The notes below the pieces were generated by a model. The model saw only the letters and a program-made list of their open reading frames with translations. It did not search any database and was not told the origin of the DNA. The translations under genes were made by a program, and so were the position numbers. This document shows, one piece after another, positions 47,138 to 55,253 of a stretch of 64,000 nucleotides of DNA. The stretch is from the NCBI RefSeq assembly GCF_014851685.1, contig NZ_JACVAC010000002.1:1-64000 (forward strand). The letters are read 5' to 3'. Origin of the DNA: Pseudomonas sp. PDM05. GTDB lineage: Bacteria > Pseudomonadota > Gammaproteobacteria > Pseudomonadales > Pseudomonadaceae. Numbering within the stretch: the stretch's first letter is position 1; each line of letters starts with the position of its first letter.

Positions 47138-48148
47138 CTATATCGACAATCCACCCGCCGTGATCGCACTGCGGTAGCCCGTTGCCGGGTCCCCCTCGTT
47201 CACCACCTTGGTGATCGACCATAGCCCCTGCATATACAAAGGCCAGGTTTCATCCAGCCGCAACAGACCTTCGGCGGCCAATAACGGGTTGCCAGGGCAA
47301 TCGACCTGCAACTCCAACCCTTCACGGCCGACGCGGCGCAACTCAGCTTCGGCCACGGCGCGGGCCTCGGCTTCGTTCTGGCAACGCTGGCGCAAGGTCT
47401 TGAACGGTGCAATACCGATCTGGACCACCTGCTGCTTGCCGCCGCCGCTGTCCCACCACGTCACGCGACAGCCCTGATAGCTAGAGCGGGTATTTTCGTT
47501 CAGTACGGCAGTGATGAAGGCCTGGTCACCGGGACGGTTATCCTGGGTCACGGACAACTTCACCTCGGGCAATTGTTGCAGGGAAATCGACTTGACCTGC
47601 CCGGCTTCGGCCAACACATACAACTCGTTGAACGGCTTGGTGACCGCGCAGTAGCGCCTGGCAAGGCGGGTGATGAACGCCATGTCACTTTCATTGGACT
47701 GGTCGACATGGGCAATCGCAATCCCCTCCAGTGACGCGGCTACGCGCGGTGAAAAACCATGCCGGCTGACCAGTTGCCGAAACAGTGCGCCCAAGGTCGT
47801 CGGACCATGACTGGCGGAACGGCGCTGGCGGTACTCACTCGGGTCCACGCTGCTGAAAGGTGCTGCCGTGGCAACGATCATCAAGCGCATGGGAAACAGC
47901 ACGGGGGTTCGCTGGGTAATCAGGAACTGCCCTTTCTCCACCAACCCTGACTCTTTATAACCAACGCGCAATCCGATCTTGCCGCTCATGCTCGGCAGGC
48001 CTTCGAGCCCCTCGATATTCAGCGTCAGCTCCAGCCGATCCGACTCGATGCCCGCGGCGTCTGTGTGCTTCCAGCGCAGGATGCGTTGATTGAGCAGTGC
48101 CGCGTTGGCACCGTAAAACTCCACGATTGGCGTAAATCCCTGTGCCAT
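47138..48148 (-). CDS. tail protein D (baseplate hub, P2 gpD-like)
   Basis: 336 residues, of the phage late-control gene D family (PF05954). It has the N-terminal FTPIVEFYGANAALLNQRIL and the hub domain containing GALFRQLVSRHGF and NESDMAFITRLARRYCAV. It forms the hub that joins the tube to the spike. It follows gpX by 9 bp. Confidence 0.9.
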   Translation of the reverse strand: MAQGFTPIVEFYGANAALLNQRILRWKHTDAAGIESDRLELTLNIEGLEGLPSMSGKIGLRVGYKESGLVEKGQFLITQRTPVLFPMRLMIVATAAPFSSVDPSEYRQRRSASHGPTTLGALFRQLVSRHGFSPRVAASLEGIAIAHVDQSNESDMAFITRLARRYCAVTKPFNELYVLAEAGQVKSISLQQLPEVKLSVTQDNRPGDQAFITAVLNENTRSSYQGCRVTWWDSGGGKQQVVQIGIAPFKTLRQRCQNEAEARAVAEAELRRVGREGLELQVDCPGNPLLAAEGLLRLDETWPLYMQGLWSITKVVNEGDPATGYRSAITAGGLSI

Positions 48149-48157
48149 GCAGCCTCC

Positions 48158-48370
48158 TTAATCCCACGCCAGAACGGGGCGTACCGCGACCGGCCGCGCT
48201 TGCATTTCCGGCACGATCACCCAGACCCCCGCCGGCAGCGCCGGGCCATACTCGGCAAGCGTGGGGTTCAGGCGCCACAGGGTTTCTTCAGCCGCATCAT
48301 CGCAACGCCCCAGCTCGCGGTAGAGCAGCAGGTTGACCGAGTCACCGGCGATACTTCGTACTCTACGCAT
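48158..48370 (-). CDS. tail protein X (P2 gpX-like, LysM-type)
   Basis: 70 residues from ATG 48370 (MRRVRSIAGDSVNLLLYREL). LysM-like small tail protein: GDSVNLLLYRELGRCDDAAE, then NPTLAEYGPALPAGVWVIVP. It probably completes the tube initiator complex. It overlaps the end of gpU by 8 bp. Confidence 0.88.
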   Translation of the reverse strand: MRRVRSIAGDSVNLLLYRELGRCDDAAEETLWRLNPTLAEYGPALPAGVWVIVPEMQARPVAVRPVLAWD

Positions 48371-48746
48371 TGACAAATTCCTCCAGTTCAAGCGTCCAGG
48401 CCATCACCATCGCAGTGCCGTCATCGATCACGTTGCTCTGGTTTTCCACCACCGAATTGATCCGCCACAGGCCCCAGTTACGGCCGATCCCATCGACCAG
48501 CGGCAACGGCGCCCGCAGACCTTGCAGGGCACGCAATTGATCCAGGCGTTGCATACCGATGCCGTACATGGCCGTACCACTGAACGTGAGTTTTTCCAGC
48601 CTCTGGCCGCTCTGTCGCGACTGCGGCTTGCTGGCGATAATCGCGAGGTCGCTCCAGCCGCCGTCGCTGTTTCGGACCAGCGAGGAATAGGCAAACCCTC
48701 GGGACAAACCAAAGATGAAATCACCCAACACCATCTGTTGTCGCAT
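48363..48746 (-). CDS. tail protein U (P2 gpU-like)
   Basis: 127 residues. Family pattern: MVLGDFIFGLSRGFAYSSL, LEKLTFSGTAMYGIGM and WGLWRINSVVENQSNV. Needed for tail assembly in P2-like tails. It overlaps the tape-measure stop by one base. Confidence 0.9.
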   Translation of the reverse strand: MRQQMVLGDFIFGLSRGFAYSSLVRNSDGGWSDLAIIASKPQSRQSGQRLEKLTFSGTAMYGIGMQRLDQLRALQGLRAPLPLVDGIGRNWGLWRINSVVENQSNVIDDGTAMVMAWTLELEEFVNA

Positions 48747-49897
48747 CAGTCACCTCCTGGGTCGGCGAGTGCCGCGTTGCGTCGAATGCCCAGCGAGTCC
48801 GTGAGCATCGGCACGCATTGCAATTGCAGGGCCTGGATAACCTGGCTGACAACCTGTCGGGCATCGGCAGGGTTCACACCAGTGATCTGGATACTGGGCG
48901 CGATGGAAACCTGAACGTTATCCGCGCGGGCACTGTTGAGTGCCTTGCTCACGCCACTCGGCGCCGGCAGGCGATCGCTGGGCCCGAACACCTTGTCACC
49001 CAGCCAGGCGCCAGCCTCACTGCCCAACAAGCCACCGATGGCACCACCGAGCACAGTGCCGGCACCGGGGAAAATCATCGTACCGATGGCCGCACCGGCG
49101 GATGCGCCGGCCCAGGCGCCACCGGCAGTACCCAGGCCGGTGGCGATGGCGTTGGCGTCACCGTTGCGTACACCCTGGACCACGTCGAGAGTGGCTGCGG
49201 CCGTCCTCAATGGACCCAGCCGCCGGATGCCGACGGATTGAAATGTGGCGAGAGCATCGGCCAAGGCACCTGCGGGTACGTTTGCCAGGTTCGACGTGGG
49301 CACTGCAACGCTAGCCCTGGCATAGGGTTGGGGGCTTTGCGAGGTCACTCCCACATGAAAGCCGTTTGACGAGCCACCCAAGGCCTGGCGACTTTGCTCG
49401 TACAGATTGCGCCCCCCTGTGCTGCGCCCTCCGATTTTTTTGCGACCTTTGTATTGCTTGGCTGCCGAGTCGATGACCCGATCAATGGCTTTTTCTACGA
49501 CCTTATTTTTCAGCGTATCCCACAACTGCGCGCCAGCCGCCTTGAGCGTGCCCACCACCTCACCATCCGCGGGCTCCTTGGGCTGATCCTTGCCCGAACT
49601 CGCGGCGACATCCGCGGCCTTGGGCATCAGCGCATCGCTGTTGATGAACAGCGTACTGTTGAGCGTCTCCAACGTCTCGCGCAGCCGCACTTGTTCCTGG
49701 GTCAACGCGTTGATGTCCACACTCAATGTGAGCAACGCAGAGCGCAGCTCCAACGGCGGCTGCGGGCCAGCGTCCAGGCTCAGGGGCGGCGCAGCGCTTG
49801 TGGAAAACGGTGCCAGCACGTTGCCAAGGTCCGCGTCGCCGACCATCCAGCGCAAGTCCTCCTGGGCGAGCCTTGTCCCATATTTTGTTTCTTGCAT
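48746..49897 (-). CDS. tail tape measure protein (short)
   Basis: 383 residues, less than half the size of P2 gpT. The N-terminal coiled-coil-like region (LTLSVDINALTQEQVRLRET) leads to a Gly/Ala-rich hydrophobic stretch (residues about 245-300, GTAGGAWAGASAGAAIGTMI) and a C-terminal domain. The tape measure sets tail length at about 1.5 angstrom per residue, so the particle would be short. Position after gpE and before gpU is the rule for this gene. Confidence 0.85.
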   Translation of the reverse strand: MQETKYGTRLAQEDLRWMVGDADLGNVLAPFSTSAAPPLSLDAGPQPPLELRSALLTLSVDINALTQEQVRLRETLETLNSTLFINSDALMPKAADVAASSGKDQPKEPADGEVVGTLKAAGAQLWDTLKNKVVEKAIDRVIDSAAKQYKGRKKIGGRSTGGRNLYEQSRQALGGSSNGFHVGVTSQSPQPYARASVAVPTSNLANVPAGALADALATFQSVGIRRLGPLRTAAATLDVVQGVRNGDANAIATGLGTAGGAWAGASAGAAIGTMIFPGAGTVLGGAIGGLLGSEAGAWLGDKVFGPSDRLPAPSGVSKALNSARADNVQVSIAPSIQITGVNPADARQVVSQVIQALQLQCVPMLTDSLGIRRNAALADPGGD

Positions 49898-49903
49898 CCC
49901 GCT

Positions 49904-50598
49904 CTACTCCTGTTTAACGCCAAGGCGAGTGATCGCGATGTCGTAGCGGCGCATGGCTTTGACGGCATCCCATTCCAGGATCTCCGCTTCATTGACCGAG
50001 TAAACCAGCGGCACCACATCGAGGATTACGTCGATGTCGCGTTGCGAAAGAAGGCCGCCGGTTGATTTAAAAAATCGTCGATGCGCTCCTGCAATTCGGT
50101 CCAGTCGGGCACACTCAGGCCGGCGAGGTCGGGGATCATCAGCCCGGTGCAATGGGCGGTAATGAATTCGGCTCGCTCTTTGGCAGTGGCGAGTTTTTTC
50201 ATCACTTTGGTCGCGCGCAGGGCGGGCATTTCCAGTTCGAGTGCGGTATGGGTGCGGCCGGCGGCATCGACCGGCAGCAACAGTTGCACGGGATGTCCGT
50301 GGCTCGATTGCGCCTGCTCGTCGAGGAAGAACGACGCAGGACGTGTCGACATTTCATGCACGTATTGGGCGATGGTCACGTAGTCCGGGCGCTTGAGTTG
50401 GTCGAGCTCTTTTTCCGACAGGCCGGTGGCGAGTTTCGCCAGTTCAAAGAACTGGTCGTCCTCGTCCTCACCGGCCCGGGCCAGCGCGTCTTTTTGCGCG
50501 GCGTAGTACAACGGCTTGAGTTGAACCTGTTCAATCGCCGCGCCAGTGTCGGCAGTGATCGGCGAGAGCAGGCGGTGTAACGGTGGCATCCAGGCCAT
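49904..50598 (-). CDS. tail assembly chaperone gpE+E', made by -1 frameshift
   Basis: Translation starts at ATG 50598 and slips back one base at T-TTT-TTA (overlapping the second slippery heptamer TTTAAAT, 50074-50065). It then continues FFKSTGGLLSQRDIDVIL to the stop at 49904, giving about 231 residues. The E' part (DVVPLVYSVNEAEILEWDAV) has no good start of its own. A -1 shift between E and E' is universal in P2-like tails, where both proteins chaperone the tape measure. Confidence 0.85.
50026..50598 (-). CDS. tail assembly chaperone gpE (unshifted product)
   Basis: 190 residues in the zero frame, ending NQPAAFFRNATST. The body is acidic and helical (ATGLSEKELDQLKRPDYVTI, KKLATAKERAEFITAHCTGL). 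It is the normal product when no frameshift takes place. It lies between the tube protein and tape-measure genes. Confidence 0.88.
   Translation of the reverse strand: MAWMPPLHRLLSPITADTGAAIEQVQLKPLYYAAQKDALARAGEDEDDQFFELAKLATGLSEKELDQLKRPDYVTIAQYVHEMSTRPASFFLDEQAQSSHGHPVQLLLPVDAAGRTHTALELEMPALRATKVMKKLATAKERAEFITAHCTGLMIPDLAGLSVPDWTELQERIDDFLNQPAAFFRNATST
50065..50074 (-). promoter_or_regulatory. -1 ribosomal frameshift site of gpE/E'
   Basis: TTTTTTAAAT on the minus strand. In the gpE frame the codons read GAT TTT TTA AAT, so the heptamer T-TTT-TTA allows simultaneous slippage; TTTAAAT overlaps it. Confidence 0.85.
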
Positions 50599-50648
50599 GG
50601 GGCAATTCCTTGGTTAACACGTTGTAGAAAAGGGCAAGCGCAGCCCCC

Positions 50649-50736
50649 TGTGGGAGCCGGGCTTGCCCGCGATGCAGACGACTCGGTACCTCAGGCTGAC
50701 CGAGGTGTCGCTATCGCAGGCAAGCCAGTTCCCACA
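50649..50736. repeat. REP pair inside the tailocin cluster
   Basis: TGTGGGAGCCGGGCTTGCCC on the left and GCAGGCAAGCCAGTTCCCAC on the right form an imperfect REP doublet between the tube and chaperone genes, the only sizeable gap (170 bp) in the structural block. Confidence 0.8.
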
Positions 50737-50768
50737 CTGACCGCGCCCACTTCAAGCCATGATCGTTA

Positions 50769-51275
50769 TCAAGGCATCAGCACAGCGCGGCGCGCATCGC
50801 CAAGGATGTCGACGCCATTGAGCACGAACTTCTGGGTACGTACGTCGATGTCGATCACCGGAATGCCGTTTTCCAGGCGGTTATAGGTGCGGCAGGACAG
50901 GTCCAGGGTGGTGACGGCCTTTTCACCCATTTTCAGCTTGCCCTCCTCCAGGGATTTGAGCTTGCCGCCGACCGTGTGGTAGGTGAAATAGGTCTTGCCG
51001 TCCTGGTCCTGACCGGCTTCACGCACGTTCAACAGGATGTCATCGCCCAGGCGCACACCCAGGGCCAGCATGATTTCCGGGCCGGCGCCTTGCAGGATCA
51101 ACTTGGCGTTGAGCACCTTGCCGCTCTTGGCCATTTCCTCGGCGATAAAACGCCCGCCGGACATGGGCTCCATTTCGAACTCGATCTTCGGCGGGTTGAA
51201 CTCTTCCACCGTCGCGGACAACGGCAGGCCTTGAAGGGTGGCCGCAATGGCCTGTCTGACTCGGTTGGTAAACAT
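50769..51275 (-). CDS. major tail tube protein (FII)
   Basis: 168 residues. Family features are FTNRVRQAIAATLQGLPLSA, PPKIEFEMEPMSGGRFIAEE and AVTTLDLSCRTYNRLENG. Hundreds of copies form the inner tube. The start overlaps the sheath stop by one base (TAATG), which helps match expression of the two abundant proteins. Confidence 0.93.
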   Translation of the reverse strand: MFTNRVRQAIAATLQGLPLSATVEEFNPPKIEFEMEPMSGGRFIAEEMAKSGKVLNAKLILQGAGPEIMLALGVRLGDDILLNVREAGQDQDGKTYFTYHTVGGKLKSLEEGKLKMGEKAVTTLDLSCRTYNRLENGIPVIDIDVRTQKFVLNGVDILGDARRAVLMP

Positions 51276-52441
51276 TAGAGAACGTCCTCCAGGAACTGCT
51301 CGATGATTTCATCGCGAGCGTTGAGTTGATAAACCATGTGTTCGTTCGGCGCGTAGCGGCCGTAGTCGATGACGATGAACCACGTGCCGTTCTTGTACTT
51401 CTCGACACTGTTCAGTTCCGGGTGCAGGTACACGCTGCCGCCGGGGATGGTTTCGTCGGCAACCAGGGTTTGCAGCCAGTCGTTGATGCGCTTGACCTCC
51501 TGGTCCATGAACGACTTGGTGAGGTTCTTGGCCATGGCTTTCTGGCCGGCCTTGACCAGCTTGCGGCTGATGGCGTCTTCCAGGCCGACATAGCTGATGA
51601 ACTTGCCGGTGATGGAGCGGTTGCCCAGCAGCGAGAAGCCGCCAAGGATGGTGCGGGCGTAGTAGCTCACGCCGTAGCGGTTGAGCAGGTCGCCTTCGGT
51701 GGAGGTGTCGAGGATGTTGTACTCGACGACGCGGGAAACATCCTCGGCGAACGTCACCTGATTGCCTGGGCTTTCCCACTGTTTGACCTTGGCCAATGCG
51801 GCGATGGCCAGGGACGACGGCGCGAGGAACACGTTCTTCTTCGCGGCCTTGGAGTACACCGACGGCATGTTGTGCACCAGCAGGCAACGGTCGAAACCGA
51901 GATCGGCGCCACCCAGCTCACCGCTGTAGGTCACTTGGTCGGCGACCGCCACGTCCTTGCCATCCAGCACCACACGGGCCTTGATGCGCTTGCCGAAAGC
52001 CGCGAACTCACCAGCCACCGCCTTGACGCCGGTGAAACCCGGGGCGCCGATGATGGTCAGGTCTTCCGGCACGCTGGCCAATGCAGCGAGGCCCAGCTTG
52101 CGGCCGGTGACCGGCTCGTCGCCGCCAATCACGTTGTTCTGCGTATCGGCCGCAGTTGCGCCCTCCTCCACGATCACCACGTAGACCGGCACCTTCACCA
52201 CTTTGAGGATCTGGTACACCGCATGAAACAACGTGCCCGACTCGGCGCCAGTAGGATCCAGCAACGCCTGGGTGGTGAAACTGTTGATACGGAACGGCGA
52301 ATTTTTCGGGATCGACGCGTGAGCCTTCGGCGCGGTGCCGACCAGGCCGATGACGTTATCGCCCAGGCCGCCCATGGCCTCGGGGGATTCGCTCGCGTTG
52401 ACGGTGATGCCGTTGTGCTCGAAGTTCAAAACCTCAGCCAT
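51275..52441 (-). CDS. contractile tail sheath protein (FI)
   Basis: 388 residues. Sheath family: VIGLVGTAPKAHASIPKNSP at the N-terminus, VDFIV-type core around RARVVLDGKDVAVADQVTYS, and a C-terminal half with SYYARTILGGFSLLGNRSIT and YVGLEDAISRKLVKAGQKAM. Its presence defines the particle as R-type (contractile), not the flexible F-type. Confidence 0.95.
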   Translation of the reverse strand: MAEVLNFEHNGITVNASESPEAMGGLGDNVIGLVGTAPKAHASIPKNSPFRINSFTTQALLDPTGAESGTLFHAVYQILKVVKVPVYVVIVEEGATAADTQNNVIGGDEPVTGRKLGLAALASVPEDLTIIGAPGFTGVKAVAGEFAAFGKRIKARVVLDGKDVAVADQVTYSGELGGADLGFDRCLLVHNMPSVYSKAAKKNVFLAPSSLAIAALAKVKQWESPGNQVTFAEDVSRVVEYNILDTSTEGDLLNRYGVSYYARTILGGFSLLGNRSITGKFISYVGLEDAISRKLVKAGQKAMAKNLTKSFMDQEVKRINDWLQTLVADETIPGGSVYLHPELNSVEKYKNGTWFIVIDYGRYAPNEHMVYQLNARDEIIEQFLEDVL

Positions 52442-52443
52442 GA

Positions 52444-52635
52444 TTAGTCAGCCTTCTGGGTAGCGGCCTTTTGGGCCGGGGTGGCGTTGAGGACGCTGGT
52501 CAGTTCCAGGCGTCCGGCGGTGCGCAGGGCGGTTGCTTCGACGTCCAGCAGGTCCAGTTCCTCGCCAACGACAGACCAATGGCCGGCGTGGGTGGGGAAA
52601 GGGACTAGGACGGTGTAGGTTTGGCGGGTAGGCAT
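52444..52635 (-). CDS. small tailocin protein of unknown function
   Basis: 63 residues from ATG 52635 (MPTRQTYTVLVPFPT), with GGAG six bases before it; the longer frame would have to start inside a terminator. It has no recognised domain. It is two bases upstream of the sheath gene and seems to be the first gene of the sheath-tube transcript. The SD quality and position argue that it is real. Confidence 0.7.
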   Translation of the reverse strand: MPTRQTYTVLVPFPTHAGHWSVVGEELDLLDVEATALRTAGRLELTSVLNATPAQKAATQKAD

Positions 52636-52650
52636 ATGCACTCCATGCAC

Positions 52651-52671
52651 AAAAAAGCCGCTCAAGGCGGC
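52651..52671 (-). terminator. intrinsic terminator upstream of the sheath module
   Basis: Minus-strand stem GCCGC-CTTGA-GCGGC followed by T6, ending 15 bases before the next start codon. It is the second of two terminators in tandem. Confidence 0.85.
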
Positions 52672-52693
52672 GGGTTTCAAGATCGGGAAAGAA

Positions 52694-52717
52694 AACGCCC
52701 CGTCAGTGCGGGGCGTT
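52694..52717 (-). terminator. intrinsic terminator after the fibre assembly gene
   Basis: Stem AACGCCCC / GGGGCGTT with an 8-base loop, followed on the minus strand by TTCTTT. It overlaps the stop codon of the fibre assembly gene. Confidence 0.88.
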
Positions 52718-53144
52718 ATTCGGTTTGATTAGCGATCCAGGCTGTCGCTATTGGCCGCAGCTGGCTATTGGGGAAGTTCGGCGATTGTGGCCAATCGCGC
52801 AGTGATTGCACGTACAGCAGCAATTCAGAAAACTGCTCAGGCGTCAGCGTTGTGTTAGCACCGATCTCACGTTGATCACGATGACGCTCACGCAGCCATT
52901 TAACGCTTTCAATTTCAGCGTCTCGCCACATACGCTCTGCGACCTCAAGGTCAATCTCAATGAGTGGCGCACTGATCAAATAGGGCTGACCGTTATCATC
53001 GTGAGCCCGGATCTTGCCTCGCTCCGGGTTTGCAATAACCCGCAGAAACACCTCATCCGAGATCTCTACTGCATCACTCGGAATATTCTCGCCATGTATC
53101 GCAGGCAGATACGTGCAGCCTGTCGATGGACTGTAAAAACGCAT
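52716..53144 (-). CDS. tail fibre assembly chaperone
   Basis: 142 residues. MRFYSPSTGCTYLPAIHGEN at the N-terminus and RWRD-type middle (ERMWRDAEIESVKWLRERHR) match the phage tail assembly chaperone group that follows fibre genes. It probably folds the specific C-terminus of the fibre encoded directly upstream, and the pair is usually exchanged together. Confidence 0.85.
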   Translation of the reverse strand: MRFYSPSTGCTYLPAIHGENIPSDAVEISDEVFLRVIANPERGKIRAHDDNGQPYLISAPLIEIDLEVAERMWRDAEIESVKWLRERHRDQREIGANTTLTPEQFSELLLYVQSLRDWPQSPNFPNSQLRPIATAWIANQTE

Positions 53145-53153
53145 AAACTCTCC

Positions 53154-54623
53154 TTATCTGCCGAAAGCAAACCAGCGCGCAACGACGGTTGCCGCAGAGG
53201 TGACTTGTTTATCGCACGTCAAGGTCATGCCTTTTTTCGTGACCTGATGCACGTAAGATCCGATCACTGAGCTCAAGATATCGCTGTCAACAGTCCAGTC
53301 GGCATAGAGCACAGAAAATGGGAACTCAACGGGAAACGAAACGGGCAGCAAGCTATCGCCGCTTGTTTGGTATTCAACGGCGCCCCATTGAATAACCAAG
53401 CCACCTAGCCAGCTTGGGAAAACAAAATAACCCGTTGGAGTAAAGCTTGAGGCAAAGCCGAGGCGCAGCTTCCTCGGTGTGACCATGACCAAATCATTTG
53501 TGCTATCGAGCATTTGCACAGCAGTGGCAAGCTTTGCTGTGCCTTGCTTGAGCTCGGTTGCCTGTGATGCAAGCGATGCGAGTGCCGAGATGTCGATGAC
53601 GCCCTGGTTGATTGGGGCGTTCCAAGCTTTGATGCACCAGATGACCGCCAGGTTTCGAGGGCGAGTGCCGCCTAAGCCCACGTTCTGGGTCGTCTGGGTA
53701 CCGGACCCATAAATGGAATAGCTGACGGGATAATTACTTTGCACAACAGTATCCAGACCATGTGCATTCATGGCCCCGGCGTCCGGCCCCGTGTGCCACA
53801 GCCCCCCAACAGCCGGGCTTTCGGTGCTGTAGTCAAACGCCTGTAGCGAACTTTTTTGCCAACTGCCAACTTCTCGGCCTGCGTCTATTCCTCGTCCATG
53901 ATCCCAGCCTCGCAAGAATTCTCCACGGGATTCAGGCAGCCGGAAATTTCCGACACCTTCATCACCTTTGTTGAACGCCCCCCCCAGGAATTCGGACAGG
54001 TCGGGGTAAATTGCAGCGCTTTTGATACTCCCATCAACCTCAAGAAAACCTGGCGGAATTTTATTCACGGGAAAGGCGATGACCGAGCCGACCGGCAACG
54101 CCGATGCTTTAGCAATCATCGTATCGATCTCAGCCTTCGAATATGCCCTCTTCGTCAAGTAATCCGTCACCCAAGCCCGAGTCGCCTTCACCACCGTGTC
54201 ATCGATCAACAACGTCACAATCGCGGCATTACTCGTCTCGAAGATCGAGCGAATGTAAAACTCCTTCCCTGACCCCGATGTCGCCAGTACCGGCTTATAG
54301 GACTCTGGATACTTCACGACAGCGTACAAAATTCCGGTATCTGTCCACAGACCGGCCTCCCGCACATACCAACCGCCAACATCCGACGGAATGGTGACTT
54401 CAGCCATTAGCCAGTTGGGGTTCTTTTCATCTTGAAACAACGCATTCAACGGCCCACGCCAGACTTCGCGCTTGAGCGCCTTGGCGCTGGCATCGGGGTT
54501 GTAGATCGCGCCGTTACCATCACCGACAGATATTTTCGTCAGCTTGATTGGTACGCCGGCAGCCTTGCAGGCGGTCTCGTAGGCGATCCCCGCGTTGGTG
54601 AGCAGGGTGTAATAGTCAGCCAT
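53154..54623 (-). CDS. tail fibre (receptor-binding) protein
   Basis: 489 residues. The N-terminal collar-attachment domain is of the phage tail-collar fibre type (MADYYTLLTNAGIAYETACK; residues 1-160). A tail-collar domain follows (LPVGSVIAFPVNKIPPGFLE through GGTRPRNLAVIWCIKA, about residues 175-335). A distinct C-terminal receptor-binding domain (TPTGYFVFPSWLGGLVIQWG to VVARWFAFGR) ends the protein and sets the killing range. The 3' half is visibly richer in A+T than the neighbouring genes, which points to exchange between tailocins or phages. Confidence 0.92.
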   Translation of the reverse strand: MADYYTLLTNAGIAYETACKAAGVPIKLTKISVGDGNGAIYNPDASAKALKREVWRGPLNALFQDEKNPNWLMAEVTIPSDVGGWYVREAGLWTDTGILYAVVKYPESYKPVLATSGSGKEFYIRSIFETSNAAIVTLLIDDTVVKATRAWVTDYLTKRAYSKAEIDTMIAKASALPVGSVIAFPVNKIPPGFLEVDGSIKSAAIYPDLSEFLGGAFNKGDEGVGNFRLPESRGEFLRGWDHGRGIDAGREVGSWQKSSLQAFDYSTESPAVGGLWHTGPDAGAMNAHGLDTVVQSNYPVSYSIYGSGTQTTQNVGLGGTRPRNLAVIWCIKAWNAPINQGVIDISALASLASQATELKQGTAKLATAVQMLDSTNDLVMVTPRKLRLGFASSFTPTGYFVFPSWLGGLVIQWGAVEYQTSGDSLLPVSFPVEFPFSVLYADWTVDSDILSSVIGSYVHQVTKKGMTLTCDKQVTSAATVVARWFAFGR

Positions 54624-55253
54624 TTAGTGCTCCTGTGGATAAAGGGTGGTGGTTTCGACGGTGTACAAGGCAGTCGCCAAAAAGGCGCGACCCGTGGCCT
54701 CGACGCCGGCCAGCACGTTTGGATAAATCGCCGTGAGTTCGCCACACAGAGTGAAGGCGCCGACGCTGTGGCGGCCCGAAGTGCTCAGTCCGACGGAAAT
54801 CGACAGGATGTCACGCTCGCTTTTGGCGTCGGCCAGTCGACGGTCAAGTCGGGCATCGATGACTTCGCTGTAAGGCAATTCAGTCCAGGCCCGTACGGCA
54901 AAGCTATAGGGCACGCCTGGCGGTTTTTGCTCATACCAGGCACGAACTTCGGGGCTCAGTTGCAAGCCTTGGGCGGCATTTTCCAGGGCTTGGCGAGTGC
55001 CAGCCTGGCGGGCGGTGGGCCAGGCGAGTTTGACGGTCAGGCGTTTCTCGGCGTCGGGGGCGGTGGTGCTCCATTCGTTCACCGCGCGGTCCGCTGCCAA
55101 GTAGGGCAAAAACGCCGCCGGTGTACGATCCGGGTCCATCAGTTGGGGAAACGGCGGGGCTACCCGCTCCAGCAGGTGACCAAAACCGAGGTCCAGAGCC
55201 TTTTCCAGCGGGGAACTGTTGGCGGGCAACAGGCTCGTCTTGGGTTCATTCAT
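54624..55253 (-). CDS. baseplate protein gpI (tail protein I)
   Basis: 209 residues. P2 gpI family pattern: LLPANSSPLEKALDLGFGHL, LPYLAADRAVNEWSTTAPDA and ALENAAQGLQLSPEVRAWYE. It connects the baseplate wedge with the fibre. It overlaps gpJ by 4 bp (ATGA) and abuts the fibre start. Confidence 0.92.
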   Translation of the reverse strand: MNEPKTSLLPANSSPLEKALDLGFGHLLERVAPPFPQLMDPDRTPAAFLPYLAADRAVNEWSTTAPDAEKRLTVKLAWPTARQAGTRQALENAAQGLQLSPEVRAWYEQKPPGVPYSFAVRAWTELPYSEVIDARLDRRLADAKSERDILSISVGLSTSGRHSVGAFTLCGELTAIYPNVLAGVEATGRAFLATALYTVETTTLYPQEH

